Source of the DNA: Pectinatus haikarae
Lineage (GTDB): Bacteria > Bacillota > Negativicutes > Selenomonadales > Selenomonadaceae
Direction of reading: 5' to 3'
Length of the DNA: 64,000 nt
Assembly: GCF_015732185.1 (NCBI RefSeq)
Contig: NZ_WIQM01000008.1
Location: 496,001-560,000 of the forward strand
The notes below the pieces were generated by a model. The model ran no database searches. It saw nothing but the letters and a program-made list of their open reading frames with translations, and was not told where the DNA came from. Numbering within the stretch: the stretch's first letter is position 1; every line of letters starts with the position of its first letter. Positions 51,521 through 60,616 of the stretch are shown piece after piece. Both the position numbers and the translations under genes were made by a program.

Positions 51521-52267
51521 TCAGGCTATTGTGACATCAATGTGATTTTTTTCCAACAATTTTTTTATATCATCACTGGTCTTATTGTCAGTTATAATTT
51601 TACTTATTTCAGAAAATCTGAATTGCAAAACCACGCCCTGTTTTTGGAATTTACTGGAATCCGTCAGAATTATAACATGCCGTGCTGATTCAGACATATT
51701 GTGTACAGCTTCCATACGCATCATTTCCCCGCTGGTAAAACCAACCTTGGGGATAAAACCATCTATACCGATAAAAAGCTTATCCACAAAAAATTCACTG
51801 GCAAATTTTTTCAGCAAAGGACCGACCATCGCCTGTGTCTCTTTTTGATATTCGCCGCCGAGCAATATGATCCGCACATTTCCTTTATCTTTTATATAAG
51901 ATGCTATAAATGCAGAATTTGTTATAATAGTGACGTCTTTTTTTGTTTTTGCTACTTGTTCTGCTAAAAGCGTACAGCTTGATCCCGACTCAACCATTAT
52001 TGTTTCGCCATCTGCAACCATTTCGGCAGCAGCAATAGCTATCTTCATCTTACTTTCATACCGTACGGCCAATTTATTGTTGACATCATCAACATTGCGG
52101 CATAAAGCGTAACCGTGTTCTCTGGCTAAAAGACCTCTTTCTGCCAGAATATCCAAGTCCTTGCGAATAGTGACCTGGGATACATCAAGCATTTCTGCCA
52201 GGCGGTTAACTTCAATTTTTTTATATTCATTTACGACATCAAGAATTTGAGCGTGTCTATCATTCAT
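51521..52267 (-). CDS. DeoR/GlpR-family transcriptional regulator
   Basis: 248 aa. N-terminal DeoR HTH (RHAQILDVVNEYKKIEVNRL, then LDVSQVTIRKDLDILAERGLL) and C-terminal sugar-phosphate sensor domain (MVADGETIMVESGSSCTLLAEQV, VTIITNSAFIASYI, LFIGIDGFIPKVGFTS). The family represses sugar-use genes and responds to phosphorylated sugars. GGGGGT lies before the ATG at 52267. The nearest candidate partner is the EIIB-like gene upstream on the same strand; no sugar pathway genes are close, so its effector is unknown. Confidence 0.92.
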   Translation of the reverse strand: MNDRHAQILDVVNEYKKIEVNRLAEMLDVSQVTIRKDLDILAERGLLAREHGYALCRNVDDVNNKLAVRYESKMKIAIAAAEMVADGETIMVESGSSCTLLAEQVAKTKKDVTIITNSAFIASYIKDKGNVRIILLGGEYQKETQAMVGPLLKKFASEFFVDKLFIGIDGFIPKVGFTSGEMMRMEAVHNMSESARHVIILTDSSKFQKQGVVLQFRFSEISKIITDNKTSDDIKKLLEKNHIDVTIA

Positions 52268-52376
52268 ATAACTACCCCCTTTTACAAGTATAACACACGC
52301 TGCTTTCGTATGCAAAAACATTATTTGTATATAAGTTTAAATTTACTATTCAAAGTCTTTATTATTCATATGAAAT

Positions 52377-52409
52377 AAAAAGCCCGCTTATTTAAAAGCG
52401 AGCTTTTTA
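52377..52409. terminator. terminator between the EIIB-like gene and the DeoR-type gene
   Basis: AAAAAGC-C-CGCTT / AAGCG-A-GCTTTTT with one mismatch and a short loop; A and T runs on both sides. Confidence 0.7.
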
Positions 52410-52477
52410 CTTTGGGGGGATAATATATATTTATATTAGAAAAAAGAGTGGGCAAATAAAAGGGAAAGTAAAAAATA

Positions 52478-52816
52478 TTAAAATACTGCAGTCGGTTCGG
52501 CATATAAAGAAGCTTTTTCCATAGCAGCAGCAATCACTGAGTGGGGATCAGATGCTATGGCAGTGGTGAGTGTTCGGAAAACAGGGATATCCGCAAAACG
52601 TTCGGCATCGGCTATAGGCATATCTCCGGTCAGGATTGCTACTGTACTGGCCGATACATCTTCCTTCGAAAGACGGCCGTATGTCAGCGGATATTCCTGT
52701 ATTTCCACTTTTATCTCGATGTTTTTTGTTTCAGCAGCCTTTTCCAGAGAATTAACGGCTCTATACAGCTCCAGTTCGTTTTGAGAATTTGCCATAACTG
52801 CAACAATGCTATACAT
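52478..52816 (-). CDS. orphan PTS fructose-type EIIB-like protein without the phosphorylatable Cys
   Basis: 112 aa. The fold pattern MYSIVAVMANSQNELELYRA, IEIKVEIQEYP, VAILTGDMPIADAERFADIP and VFRTLTTAIASDP follows EIIB of the fructose family (strand, P-loop, helix, second strand, ILAxD-like strand, ERF). The loop that should read CPTGIAH is ANSQNE, with no Cys at all in the protein, so it cannot take phosphate in the usual way. GAGGAGG precedes the ATG. There are no EIIA or EIIC genes nearby. The family assignment is moderate; a regulatory or scaffold role is a guess. Confidence 0.55.
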   Translation of the reverse strand: MYSIVAVMANSQNELELYRAVNSLEKAAETKNIEIKVEIQEYPLTYGRLSKEDVSASTVAILTGDMPIADAERFADIPVFRTLTTAIASDPHSVIAAAMEKASLYAEPTAVF

Positions 52817-52879
52817 TATCGAATACCTCCTCGTTACTTTCATACGTAATAATTCATATCTTCAGTTGATTACAATACA

Positions 52880-52908
52880 AATATATAATAAAACATTATA
52901 TTTGTCAA
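52880..52908 (-). promoter_or_regulatory. promoter of the EIIB-like gene
   Basis: Minus-strand TTGACA (52903-52908), 17-bp spacer, TATATT (52880-52885). The rest of the gap up to 53157 is AT-rich with no gene seen. Confidence 0.65.
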
Positions 52909-53157
52909 TAAGAATTTAAATTTTTACATTGAAAAATATTATATCTAAATATCTTTTACTAAATGTCTTTCTAAGTTGATATGAAGAGATAAGGCTGATT
53001 CTTATCAATATGGAGTTTAAAAAATACAGTTTTTATCTTAGTTTAAAATATTTCACAGTATATTTTTTCCAATGAGAATAAATATGGTACAATTAACAAA
53101 GGAAAAAGCTGTTATATAAAGTGCTGAAATGCAAAAAAATCTTGGGGGGCAATAATT

Positions 53158-53877
53158 ATTCTTACTGGAACAATAGTAAACACAGCCGCGATAATCGGCG
53201 GCGGTCTTATAGGACTGACTATAAGGAAAGGGCTTACTGGGAACATGCAGGAAACCTTGATGAAGGCACTTGGCATAGCCACTTTGTTTATTGGCCTCAG
53301 CGGAGCCATGTGCAAGTTATTGATCATTGATGACGGCCGGCTCCAAACTGCAGGACTCATGCTTTTGGTTTTTTCTCTTATAATCGGGACTATTGGCGGT
53401 GAATTGATAAATATTGAGCATGCTTTGGTATCTGCCGGCGAAAAAGTAAGAGTGCTTTTGAATGTGAAGCAAAGTAAAAATTTTACGGAAACCTTTGTAA
53501 CTGTTACAATTGTCGTGTGTGTTGGTGCGATGGCGATAATAGGTTCATTTGAAGACGGGATACATAATGATTCGACGATTCTTTTTACCAAGTCTATTTT
53601 GGATGGTGTGATAGTCATGATTTTTGCTTCGACAATGGGGATCGGTGCCATATTTTCCGCTGCACCGCTCTTTATTTATCAGGCGGGACTTTCTCTTGCT
53701 GCGGCAGCAATAGCACCTTATTTGGATGACAACATGGTGGATGGATTATCAGCTGTCGGCTCGGTACTTATATTTGTTGTGGGAATTAATCTTATATTTG
53801 GTAAAAATATGCATATACGTGTGGGCAATATGCTTCCGGCAGTTGTGGTACCGATAATTTATTATGCGCTGTTTTGA
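53158..53877 (+). CDS. DUF554 membrane protein, apparently with an ATT start
   Basis: About 239 aa. The conserved N-terminus of the family (GTIVNTAAIIGGGLIGL) is encoded in frame from 53161, upstream of the first ATG at 53245, so a start at that ATG would cut off the first helix. The frame is open back to a TGA at 53125 but holds no ATG, GTG or TTG. GGGGGG at 53144-53149 is placed right for ATT at 53158 (or ATT 53155, ATA 53152). Six or seven hydrophobic segments follow, with STMGIGAIFSAAPLFIYQAG and VVGINLIFGKNMHIRVGNMLPA typical of DUF554 (YdfK/YqgA). Function unknown. Confidence 0.8.
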   Translation: MLTGTIVNTAAIIGGGLIGLTIRKGLTGNMQETLMKALGIATLFIGLSGAMCKLLIIDDGRLQTAGLMLLVFSLIIGTIGGELINIEHALVSAGEKVRVLLNVKQSKNFTETFVTVTIVVCVGAMAIIGSFEDGIHNDSTILFTKSILDGVIVMIFASTMGIGAIFSAAPLFIYQAGLSLAAAAIAPYLDDNMVDGLSAVGSVLIFVVGINLIFGKNMHIRVGNMLPAVVVPIIYYALF

Positions 53878-53947
53878 TTGTTTTGTTATGATGCGGCGCT
53901 GTTAATGCACATCTTTCCCGGAATTTATATAGTATAGAGGAGAAAAA

Positions 53948-54364
53948 ATGAACAGACAAGAAAAAGCAGCCAGTCTTCATCATAAAGGCTATAATTGTGC
54001 TCAGGCCGTTGCCTGCAGTTTTTGTGATAGGATACAGATAGATGAAAAAACCATGTTTATGCTCATGGAAGGTTATGGATTTGGTATGGGTGATACATAT
54101 GGTACCTGTGGGGCCATTTCCGGGGCAGTGGCGGTATTCAGCCTTTTGAGCAGTAAGGGAAATTTGGACGGGCCATATTCCAAAGCAGATACCTACAAGG
54201 CTGTAAAGGCACTGACAGCAGATTTTCGCGTTAAAAATGGAGCAACTATCTGTCGCGATTTAAAAGGTATGGATACAAAAATTATGCTGCGGTCATGTGA
54301 TGGCTGTATAGAAGATACCGTGACAATTCTGGAAAAAATGTTAGATAATAAGTCTGTTGGATGA
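53948..54364 (+). CDS. C_GCAxxG_C_C family redox-type protein
   Basis: 138-aa cytosolic protein of the family named for its Cys-GCAxxG-Cys-Cys pattern. Here GYNCAQAVACSFC, then YGTCGAISGAVAVFSLL (the GCAxxG motif, with Gly-Ala kept) and the later ICRDL and RSCDGCIEDTV Cys residues. Such proteins are thought to be redox or metal linked, but their role is not established. GAGGAG precedes the ATG. It stands alone between the DUF554 gene and the long terminator. Confidence 0.9.
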   Translation: MNRQEKAASLHHKGYNCAQAVACSFCDRIQIDEKTMFMLMEGYGFGMGDTYGTCGAISGAVAVFSLLSSKGNLDGPYSKADTYKAVKALTADFRVKNGATICRDLKGMDTKIMLRSCDGCIEDTVTILEKMLDNKSVG

Positions 54365-54432
54365 TACTTATTTTTGTTGATATTGTTTTTTGAAAAAATC
54401 GCGGACCACTATTGCTGAAATATCAATGTTTT

Positions 54433-54490
54433 ATATAAATCAAAAAGAGTGCAGCTGCTTTTTCGCAGCTGCACTCTTTTTGATTTATAT
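54433..54490. terminator. 26-bp perfect inverted repeat, bidirectional terminator
   Basis: Arms 54433-54458 and 54465-54490 are exact reverse complements (core AAAAAGAGTGCAGCTGC) around loop TTTTTC. It lies between convergent genes and overlaps the first base of the purL stop codon. Confidence 0.95.
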
Positions 54491-57400
54491 TATTTATAAT
54501 ATGCGACGCCTGATTCAAATATAAGCTGATTTTTTTCTCCGGGTACGTTTATAGCCAAGTCATCCGTGGTTCTTTCAGAATGCCCCATTTTCCCCAAAAT
54601 GCGGCCGTCAGGACTGGTAATACCTTCAACGGCATCAATAGATCCATTGGGGTTATACACTATTTCTGTCGATGTGTTTCCTTCATAATCTATATATTGG
54701 GTAGCTATCTGGCCTTTTTTGCGAAGTTGTCCTATCACCTGCTTAGAGGCGAAAAATTTGCCTTCGCCATGAGAAACCGCCATTGTATGTATAGCACCCA
54801 AGGTTGTTTTAACGAACCATGGAGATAAATCGGAAACGACTTTTGTCTGTACCATTCTGGATACATGGCGGCCTATCTGGTTATAGGTAAGTGTTGGTGT
54901 ATCAATATCAAGTTCGCGGATTTCCCCGTATGGCAGAAGGCCAAGCTTTATAAGTGCCTGAAAACCGTTGCAGATGCCGAGCATCAGCCCGTCCCTCTGA
55001 TAAAGCAATTTGTTTATCGCGTCGGCAATGCGCGGATTTCTAAATGCGGCAGCTATAAATTTGCCGCTGCCGTCAGGTTCGTCTCCACCGGAAAAGCCAC
55101 CGGGCAGAAATACTATCTGCGATGTTTGTATAGCTTTTTCTATTGCCAAAACTGATTCTTCAACAGCCGAGGGAGTCAGGTTGCGAACTACAAAAGTCTG
55201 AACCTCAGCACCAGCACGCCTAAATGCTGCCTCCGATTCATATTCACAGTTGGTCCCCGGAAAAACAGGGATAAAAACTTTTGGTCTGGCAACAGGTACA
55301 GAACGGTGTATTATATTTTTTGCCTTATAGATAAGGCTGACTGTTTTGGAGAAATTCCGATTGCTGGATAAGGAGACATTGGCACTTGTGCTGGCAAATA
55401 TTTTTTCTGCTTCAAAACCGATTGATGTATCAAATTTTGCAAGCTTACTTTCATCACGTTTCAGGAGAGTTTTTATTTGTGTAGGGAAGATGCTTTCCAA
55501 TGGCGCATCATAAGACTTAGCTATATTGTCAAGTGAAATAACTACATCGCCATATATTATACGCGGCATGCTGTTGGTTTCTCCCAACAGACAGAAATTA
55601 GCGCCGCGAAGATCGGAAAGATCGATATTCTGAGATACTTCAATGATCAAAGAACCATAAGAGCTGCCAAATATTTTAGGAACATCATAAGCTATATCAC
55701 TGCTGAATTTGAAACCAATATTTTCACCCAGGCACATTTTGCTGACGGTTGCGGCTATACCGCCTTTTCCGACACTCATAGCTGAAAATATCTTACGTTT
55801 TTCCGATAGAGAGCGGACCACTGCAAAATTCTTTTTCAAACCTTCAAACATGGGAAGATCATTTTTATCTCGTTCTGCTGAGAGCATATATACTTTATTG
55901 CCGGCTAATTTAAATTCAGATGATACTATGTTTTTAGTGAGTACAGGGCTAACCGCAAAAGCAATCAATGACGGAGGTACAGTCAGATCCATGAATGTGC
56001 CGGACATAGAATCCTTACCGCCTATTGCCGCAGTACCGAATTCATGCTGTGCCCGCAATGCTCCTAAAAGTGCGGCAAATGGTTTGCCCCATTTGACAGG
56101 ATCTTTGCCAAGGCTTTCAAAATACTCCTGTAACGTAAGCCGGGCACGTGTATAATCGCCGCCCATAGCTGTGATTTTTGCCAACGCGGCTACTACAGCA
56201 TAAATAGCTCCGTGGTAAGGACTCCATTCCATTAAATGCGGATCAAAACCAAAGGCCATCAATGTACCGGTATCTGTATTTCCTCCTATTACGGGCAACT
56301 TGGCTGCCATCCCCTCAGCAGGAGTTCTTTGTGTGTATCCACCGTAAGGCATCAGAATACTGCCGGAACCTACAGTAGAATCAAATTGTTCTACAAGGCC
56401 TCTTTGATTGCAGACATTGAGATCCTGCAGATTGTCCAGCCATAATTTTTCAACAGCGTCTTTGCCGCAATTAAGTTTTGGCAGCCGTGAAAAGTATGTG
56501 TTATTTTTGTCCGGAGCAGCTACTTTTACCGTCACATGCTGCTGAATACCGTTTGTCTGCAGAAAAGCGCGGCTTATGTCGACGATAGTTTTGTCTTTCC
56601 AGATCATACGCAGTCTGTTGTCATCGGTCACTACAGCAACAATAGCAGCTTCAAGATTTTCTTCATCAGCATAATGAATAAATTTTTGAGCGTCATTTTC
56701 ATCAACCACTACAGCCATTCTTTCTTGAGATTCGGAAATGGCCAATTCTGTTCCGTCAAGCCCCGCATATTTTTTCTTTACCTTGTCCAGATCAATGTAC
56801 AGTCCGTCTGCCAGTTCACCTATGGCTACTGCCACTCCACCGGCGCCAAAATCATTACAGCGTTTTATCAGGCGTGTGACCTCTTCCTTGCGAAATAACC
56901 TTTGCAGCTTGCGCTCAGTCGGAGCATTGCCTTTTTGTACTTCTGCGCCGCAGGTTTCGAGCGACTCTACGGTATGCTCCTTGGAAGATCCTGTGGCGCC
57001 GCCGATGCCGTCACGTCCGGTGCGTCCGCCAACTAAAATTATCAGATTCCCCGTCTGCGGCTGTTGTCTTACCACATTTTTCTGCGGTGCTGCTCCTATA
57101 ACAGCACCAACTTCCAGACGTTTTGCCATGAATCCTTCATGGTATATTTCACGCACCTGTCCGGTGGCAAGTCCAATCTGATTGCCATATGAGCTGTATC
57201 CGGATGCTGCGTCACGTGTGATTTTTCGCTGGGGCAGCTTGCCTTTTATTGTATTTTCAAGATTGCGGCGGGGATCAGCTGCACCGGTGACACGCATAGC
57301 CTGATAAACGTAAGATCTCCCTGAAAGAGGATCTCTTATTGCGCCGCCAAGACAGGTCGCAGCCCCGCCAAACGGTTCTATCTCCGTGGGATGATTATGT

Positions 57401-58374
57401 GTTTCATTCTTGAACATAACAAGCCAGTTTTCTTTTTTTCCGTTGATCATGGCAGGTACAACGATGCTGCAGGCATTTATTTCTTCCGATATATCCAAAT
57501 CATCCAATTTGCCGAGTTTTTTCAGCTTCTTCATACCGATGACGGCAAGGTCCATCAGCGTCATTGACCGTTCCTTTGTATAAATATCAGCTCTGTCATT
57601 TTTATATAGGGCGTAAGATGTCTTTATATCAGCCGTATAGCTGCTGTTTTCTATTTCTACACTGTCTATGGCAGTGGTGAATGTGGTGTGTCTGCAATGG
57701 TCAGACCAATATGTGTCAATTACGCGTATTTCAGTTATGGTAGGATTGCGTCTTTCCTTTTCGCGGAAATAATTGCGGCAAAATAAAAAATCCTCATAAC
57801 TCATAGCCAATCCTAATTTGTCATGAAGTGTATTTATTTCACTGTCTGCCATTGTAAGGAATTCTTCAATGACTGCGACATCAGCAGGCTCCTGCATCTG
57901 CAATGCAAGTGTCAGTGGTTTTTCCATAGAAGCTTCACGGCATTCTACTTCATTTATGCAATAATTTTTTATTTCAGCAAGAGACTCATCATCAATGTCG
58001 CCGATGAGCACTATTATTTTTGCAGTCCGTACAAGCGGGCGTTCTTTTTGGGTTATGAGCTGGACACATTGTGCTGCTGAATCGGCTGTTTGATCAAACT
58101 GTCCGGGCAGAAATTCCACCGCAAAAATACGGGCTTTTTTCATCTGAGGCAATTCTTCATCAAAAATGACATCCACAGGCGCTTCCGCGAAAACCACGTT
58201 CTTCGCCCGGGCAAATTCGTCATCGGTTATATTTTCTATATCATAGCGACGAAAAATACGGACAACTCTTAAATCCGGCACGGTGAACATGCTTCTTAGA
58301 TCGGCACAAAGCTTTTGTGCCGGAGTATCAAAAAATCCAGGACGTTTTTCCACATAAATTCTCTTAACTGACAT
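54490..58374 (-). CDS. purL: phosphoribosylformylglycinamidine synthase, single-chain form
   Basis: 1294 aa; makes FGAM from FGAR, glutamine and ATP. Synthase domains: DTYWSDHCRHTTF (catalytic His region), FKNETHNHPTEIEPFGGAATCLGGAIRDPLSGR (read in two parts), and a second half with FDSTVGSGSILMPYGG and AAIGGKDSMSGTF. The C-terminal glutaminase (from about 1030) has FPGTNCEYE, LPGGFSGGDEPDGSG, GICNGFQ with the nucleophilic Cys, and SHGEGKF. The fused form with this end arrangement is the clostridial type. The start at 58374 has GGAGG 7 nt upstream; an ATG ten codons earlier has none. Confidence 0.97.
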   Translation of the reverse strand: MSVKRIYVEKRPGFFDTPAQKLCADLRSMFTVPDLRVVRIFRRYDIENITDDEFARAKNVVFAEAPVDVIFDEELPQMKKARIFAVEFLPGQFDQTADSAAQCVQLITQKERPLVRTAKIIVLIGDIDDESLAEIKNYCINEVECREASMEKPLTLALQMQEPADVAVIEEFLTMADSEINTLHDKLGLAMSYEDFLFCRNYFREKERRNPTITEIRVIDTYWSDHCRHTTFTTAIDSVEIENSSYTADIKTSYALYKNDRADIYTKERSMTLMDLAVIGMKKLKKLGKLDDLDISEEINACSIVVPAMINGKKENWLVMFKNETHNHPTEIEPFGGAATCLGGAIRDPLSGRSYVYQAMRVTGAADPRRNLENTIKGKLPQRKITRDAASGYSSYGNQIGLATGQVREIYHEGFMAKRLEVGAVIGAAPQKNVVRQQPQTGNLIILVGGRTGRDGIGGATGSSKEHTVESLETCGAEVQKGNAPTERKLQRLFRKEEVTRLIKRCNDFGAGGVAVAIGELADGLYIDLDKVKKKYAGLDGTELAISESQERMAVVVDENDAQKFIHYADEENLEAAIVAVVTDDNRLRMIWKDKTIVDISRAFLQTNGIQQHVTVKVAAPDKNNTYFSRLPKLNCGKDAVEKLWLDNLQDLNVCNQRGLVEQFDSTVGSGSILMPYGGYTQRTPAEGMAAKLPVIGGNTDTGTLMAFGFDPHLMEWSPYHGAIYAVVAALAKITAMGGDYTRARLTLQEYFESLGKDPVKWGKPFAALLGALRAQHEFGTAAIGGKDSMSGTFMDLTVPPSLIAFAVSPVLTKNIVSSEFKLAGNKVYMLSAERDKNDLPMFEGLKKNFAVVRSLSEKRKIFSAMSVGKGGIAATVSKMCLGENIGFKFSSDIAYDVPKIFGSSYGSLIIEVSQNIDLSDLRGANFCLLGETNSMPRIIYGDVVISLDNIAKSYDAPLESIFPTQIKTLLKRDESKLAKFDTSIGFEAEKIFASTSANVSLSSNRNFSKTVSLIYKAKNIIHRSVPVARPKVFIPVFPGTNCEYESEAAFRRAGAEVQTFVVRNLTPSAVEESVLAIEKAIQTSQIVFLPGGFSGGDEPDGSGKFIAAAFRNPRIADAINKLLYQRDGLMLGICNGFQALIKLGLLPYGEIRELDIDTPTLTYNQIGRHVSRMVQTKVVSDLSPWFVKTTLGAIHTMAVSHGEGKFFASKQVIGQLRKKGQIATQYIDYEGNTSTEIVYNPNGSIDAVEGITSPDGRILGKMGHSERTTDDLAINVPGEKNQLIFESGVAYYK

Positions 58375-58529
58375 TATCCAGCCTCCATAATGAAATAAAT
58401 ACATACGGGAAATGCATGTATAATCTTACATATTAACATTTTACATTAGAAATATGGTGTTGTCTATTGCCTGATATAATATTTAGCTGCAATGAAAAAT
58501 GTTCATTTCGGCAGTAATATAAATTTTCC

Positions 58530-58559
58530 TTGCAAAAATATATTTGTATGTGTTATTAT
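58530..58559 (+). promoter_or_regulatory. predicted promoter of the alaR-alaT T-box transcript
   Basis: TTGCAA, 18-bp spacer, TATTAT, directly before the T-box Stem I. Upstream to purL (58375-58529) nothing else was seen. Confidence 0.55.
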
Positions 58560-58788
58560 AAAGTTCAAATAGAAGCTGAGCAATGAACAAGACAGTATGT
58601 TGTGTTGCTTTTTCAGAGAAACGGCGGGTGGTGTGAGCCGCAAAAGCAATTCAGCAGAAAGCTACTTGTGAGCTGTCAATGAAAATTGACCGTTTTGTCT
58701 GCGATATCGGACATGAAGTGAGCATATGCTAACTAAGGTGGTACCACGGGAACAATGTCCTCGTCCTTTTCGGACGGGGCTTTTTTTT
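58560..58788 (+). ncRNA. T-box leader, alanine specifier, upstream of alaR-alaT
   Basis: Core AAGGTGGTACCACGG at 58735-58749, then terminator GTCCTCGTCC / GGACGGGGC with eight T. Stem I: base AGCT-CAAG / CTTG-AGCT, upper stem TTGCTTTT / AAAAGCAA extended by TGTTG / CAGCA, and a tip with GGTGGTGTGAGC. The specifier loop reads GAAA-GCT-A, GCT (Ala) at 58661-58663. TGGT fits discriminator A of tRNA-Ala. It predicts expression of the two genes on alanine shortage. Confidence 0.9.
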
Positions 58789-58825
58789 ATCTATTTTTAA
58801 GAAGTAAGATTAAAGGAGAATTTTT

Positions 58826-59305
58826 ATGAGAGAATTACTTGAGCTTTTGGAGCATGATGCCCGCCGTCCTGTTAAAGAACTGGCAGCAATGCTTAATAAA
58901 TCTGAATTTGAAATTGAAGATGCACTGAAAAAGCTTGAAGCCAATAAAGTGATCATGAGTTACAATACACTTATCGATTGGGAAAGATTCGGCGATCATA
59001 ATGTTACCTCTGTTATAGAAGTCAATGTCGCACCACAAAGAGAAGTAGGGTTTGATGCCATTGCTGAACGTATTTATAGATTTGATGAGGTAAAATCGGT
59101 CTATCTGATGTCGGGCAGCTTTGATCTCCTAGTTATTATCGAAGGACAATCGCTCAATAAAGTAGCGGATTTTGTTGCGCGCAGACTTTCTACCATTGAG
59201 GGAGTCACCTCTACACGCAGTCATTTTATGCTGAAGGCATATAAGAAGGACGGGACTATAATGGATGATAAAGAAAACGACCGCAGGCTGGTGATGACTC
59301 CGTGA
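58826..59305 (+). CDS. alaR: Lrp/AsnC-family regulator (AlaR type)
   Basis: 159 aa. N-terminal winged helix (RPVKELAAMLNKSEFEIEDALKKLEANKVI) and C-terminal RAM domain (FDEVKSVYLMSGSFDLLVII, then SFxx-type IEGVTSTRSHFMLKAYKKDG). It overlaps the aminotransferase gene by 4 nt; B. subtilis has the same pair as alaR-alaT (yugG-yugH). The Ala specifier of the preceding T-box supports this name. GGAGAA lies 7 nt before the ATG. Confidence 0.88.
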   Translation: MRELLELLEHDARRPVKELAAMLNKSEFEIEDALKKLEANKVIMSYNTLIDWERFGDHNVTSVIEVNVAPQREVGFDAIAERIYRFDEVKSVYLMSGSFDLLVIIEGQSLNKVADFVARRLSTIEGVTSTRSHFMLKAYKKDGTIMDDKENDRRLVMTP

Positions 59306-60471
59306 ATAAGTGGGAAGAAAATTTATCGGCTGCCGTCAAGCAGGTCCCTCCTTCCGGCATCAGAAAATTTTTTGATGTGGCAGCAAAAATGGACGATGTT
59401 ATAACACTCGGTATTGGTGAGCCTGATTTTGTAACGCCGTGGCATATCCGTGAAAGTTGTGTCTATGGTCTTGAAAAAGGGTACACATCCTATTCCACAA
59501 ACAAAGGGATGCCCCTTCTGCGTAAAGAAATTGCTGCTCTTTATAAAAGAAGCCATGCTCTTGAATATGATCCTGAGGAAGAAATCATTGTCACAGTGGG
59601 GGTAAGTGAGGCTGTGGATCTGGCTTTGCGTGCTGTTCTTGATCAAGGTGATGAAGTGCTGATCCCTGAACCCTGTTATGTTTCTTATAAAGCGTGTGTC
59701 ATATTGGCCGGCGGCATACCTGTTCCTGTTGCGACCGGCATTGAAAACGAATTTCGTGTTACAGCGGATGCACTGGAAAAATATGTTACACCAAAGACGA
59801 AAGTTCTTTTGATAGGGTATCCGAATAACCCGACAGGAACGGTTCTGACTGCTGAAGAATTAAAAGGCATCGCTGCATTTGCCCAGAAGCACGATCTTAT
59901 CGTTCTTTCTGATGAAATATATGGAGATCTTACCTACGGCGGACTTGAGCATATATGTTTTTCCTCTCTGCCGGGGATGAAGGACAGAACGATCTTGTTT
60001 AACGGTTTTTCCAAAGCTTACGCGATGACAGGCTGGAGGCTGGGATATGCACTTGCCAATCCTGTGTTTATTGAAGCTATGAATAAAATCCATCAGTACA
60101 CAATGCTTTGCGCTCCTGTAACAGCTCAGGTCGCAGGGATAGAAGCATTGCAGAACGGTGATGCCAACATGCATAAAATGATTCATGAATATGACCGGCG
60201 CCGTCATCTGATTTATGAAGGATTTTGTCGTATGGGGTTGAAGACCTTTGAACCTAAAGGTGCCTTTTATATATTCCCGAATATCGAAAGTACCGGCATG
60301 ACTTCGGAAGAGTTTGTAGAAAATCTTCTTGAGCGTGAACATGTGGCTGTTATTCCGGGGAATGCTTTTGGTGAATGCGGTGAGGGGTTTATCCGCTGCT
60401 CTTATGCTACGTCTATAGACAAAATATCCGGTGCGTTGAATCGCATCGAAAATTTCTTAAAAAATATTTGA
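59302..60471 (+). CDS. alaT: class I aminotransferase, probably alanine transaminase (GTG start)
   Basis: 389-aa PLP enzyme of fold type I. DDVITLGIGEPDFVTPWHIRE, YTSYSTNKGMPLLRKEI, GYPNNPTGTVL (Asn of the PLP pocket), LSDEIYGDLTY (Asp and Tyr), NGFSKAYAMTGWRLGY with the PLP Lys, and FIRCSYA with the substrate Arg are in order. The GTG at 59302 overlaps the alaR stop (GTGA). Its best-known relatives are AlaT and PatA; the Ala T-box and alaR neighbour favour synthesis of alanine from pyruvate. Confidence 0.9.
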   Translation: MNKWEENLSAAVKQVPPSGIRKFFDVAAKMDDVITLGIGEPDFVTPWHIRESCVYGLEKGYTSYSTNKGMPLLRKEIAALYKRSHALEYDPEEEIIVTVGVSEAVDLALRAVLDQGDEVLIPEPCYVSYKACVILAGGIPVPVATGIENEFRVTADALEKYVTPKTKVLLIGYPNNPTGTVLTAEELKGIAAFAQKHDLIVLSDEIYGDLTYGGLEHICFSSLPGMKDRTILFNGFSKAYAMTGWRLGYALANPVFIEAMNKIHQYTMLCAPVTAQVAGIEALQNGDANMHKMIHEYDRRRHLIYEGFCRMGLKTFEPKGAFYIFPNIESTGMTSEEFVENLLEREHVAVIPGNAFGECGEGFIRCSYATSIDKISGALNRIENFLKNI

Positions 60472-60519
60472 AAATGAGATGGTTTGAGCAGAAGATTAAT
60501 ATTTTAATTAATAAATGAC

Positions 60520-60565
60520 AAACGGGACAGCAGCACATAGGTTTATGTGAAAAGCTGTCCCGTTT
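60520..60565 (+). terminator. terminator after alaT
   Basis: AAACGGGACAGC / GCTGTCCCGTTT (12 bp) with an inner CACATA / TATGTG pairing. The convergent panS-like gene ends at 60617. Confidence 0.88.
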
Positions 60566-60616
60566 GTTCTGCTGAGGTTTTTTGAAAAATATATCAGCTG
60601 CAGGCTTTGATATTCT

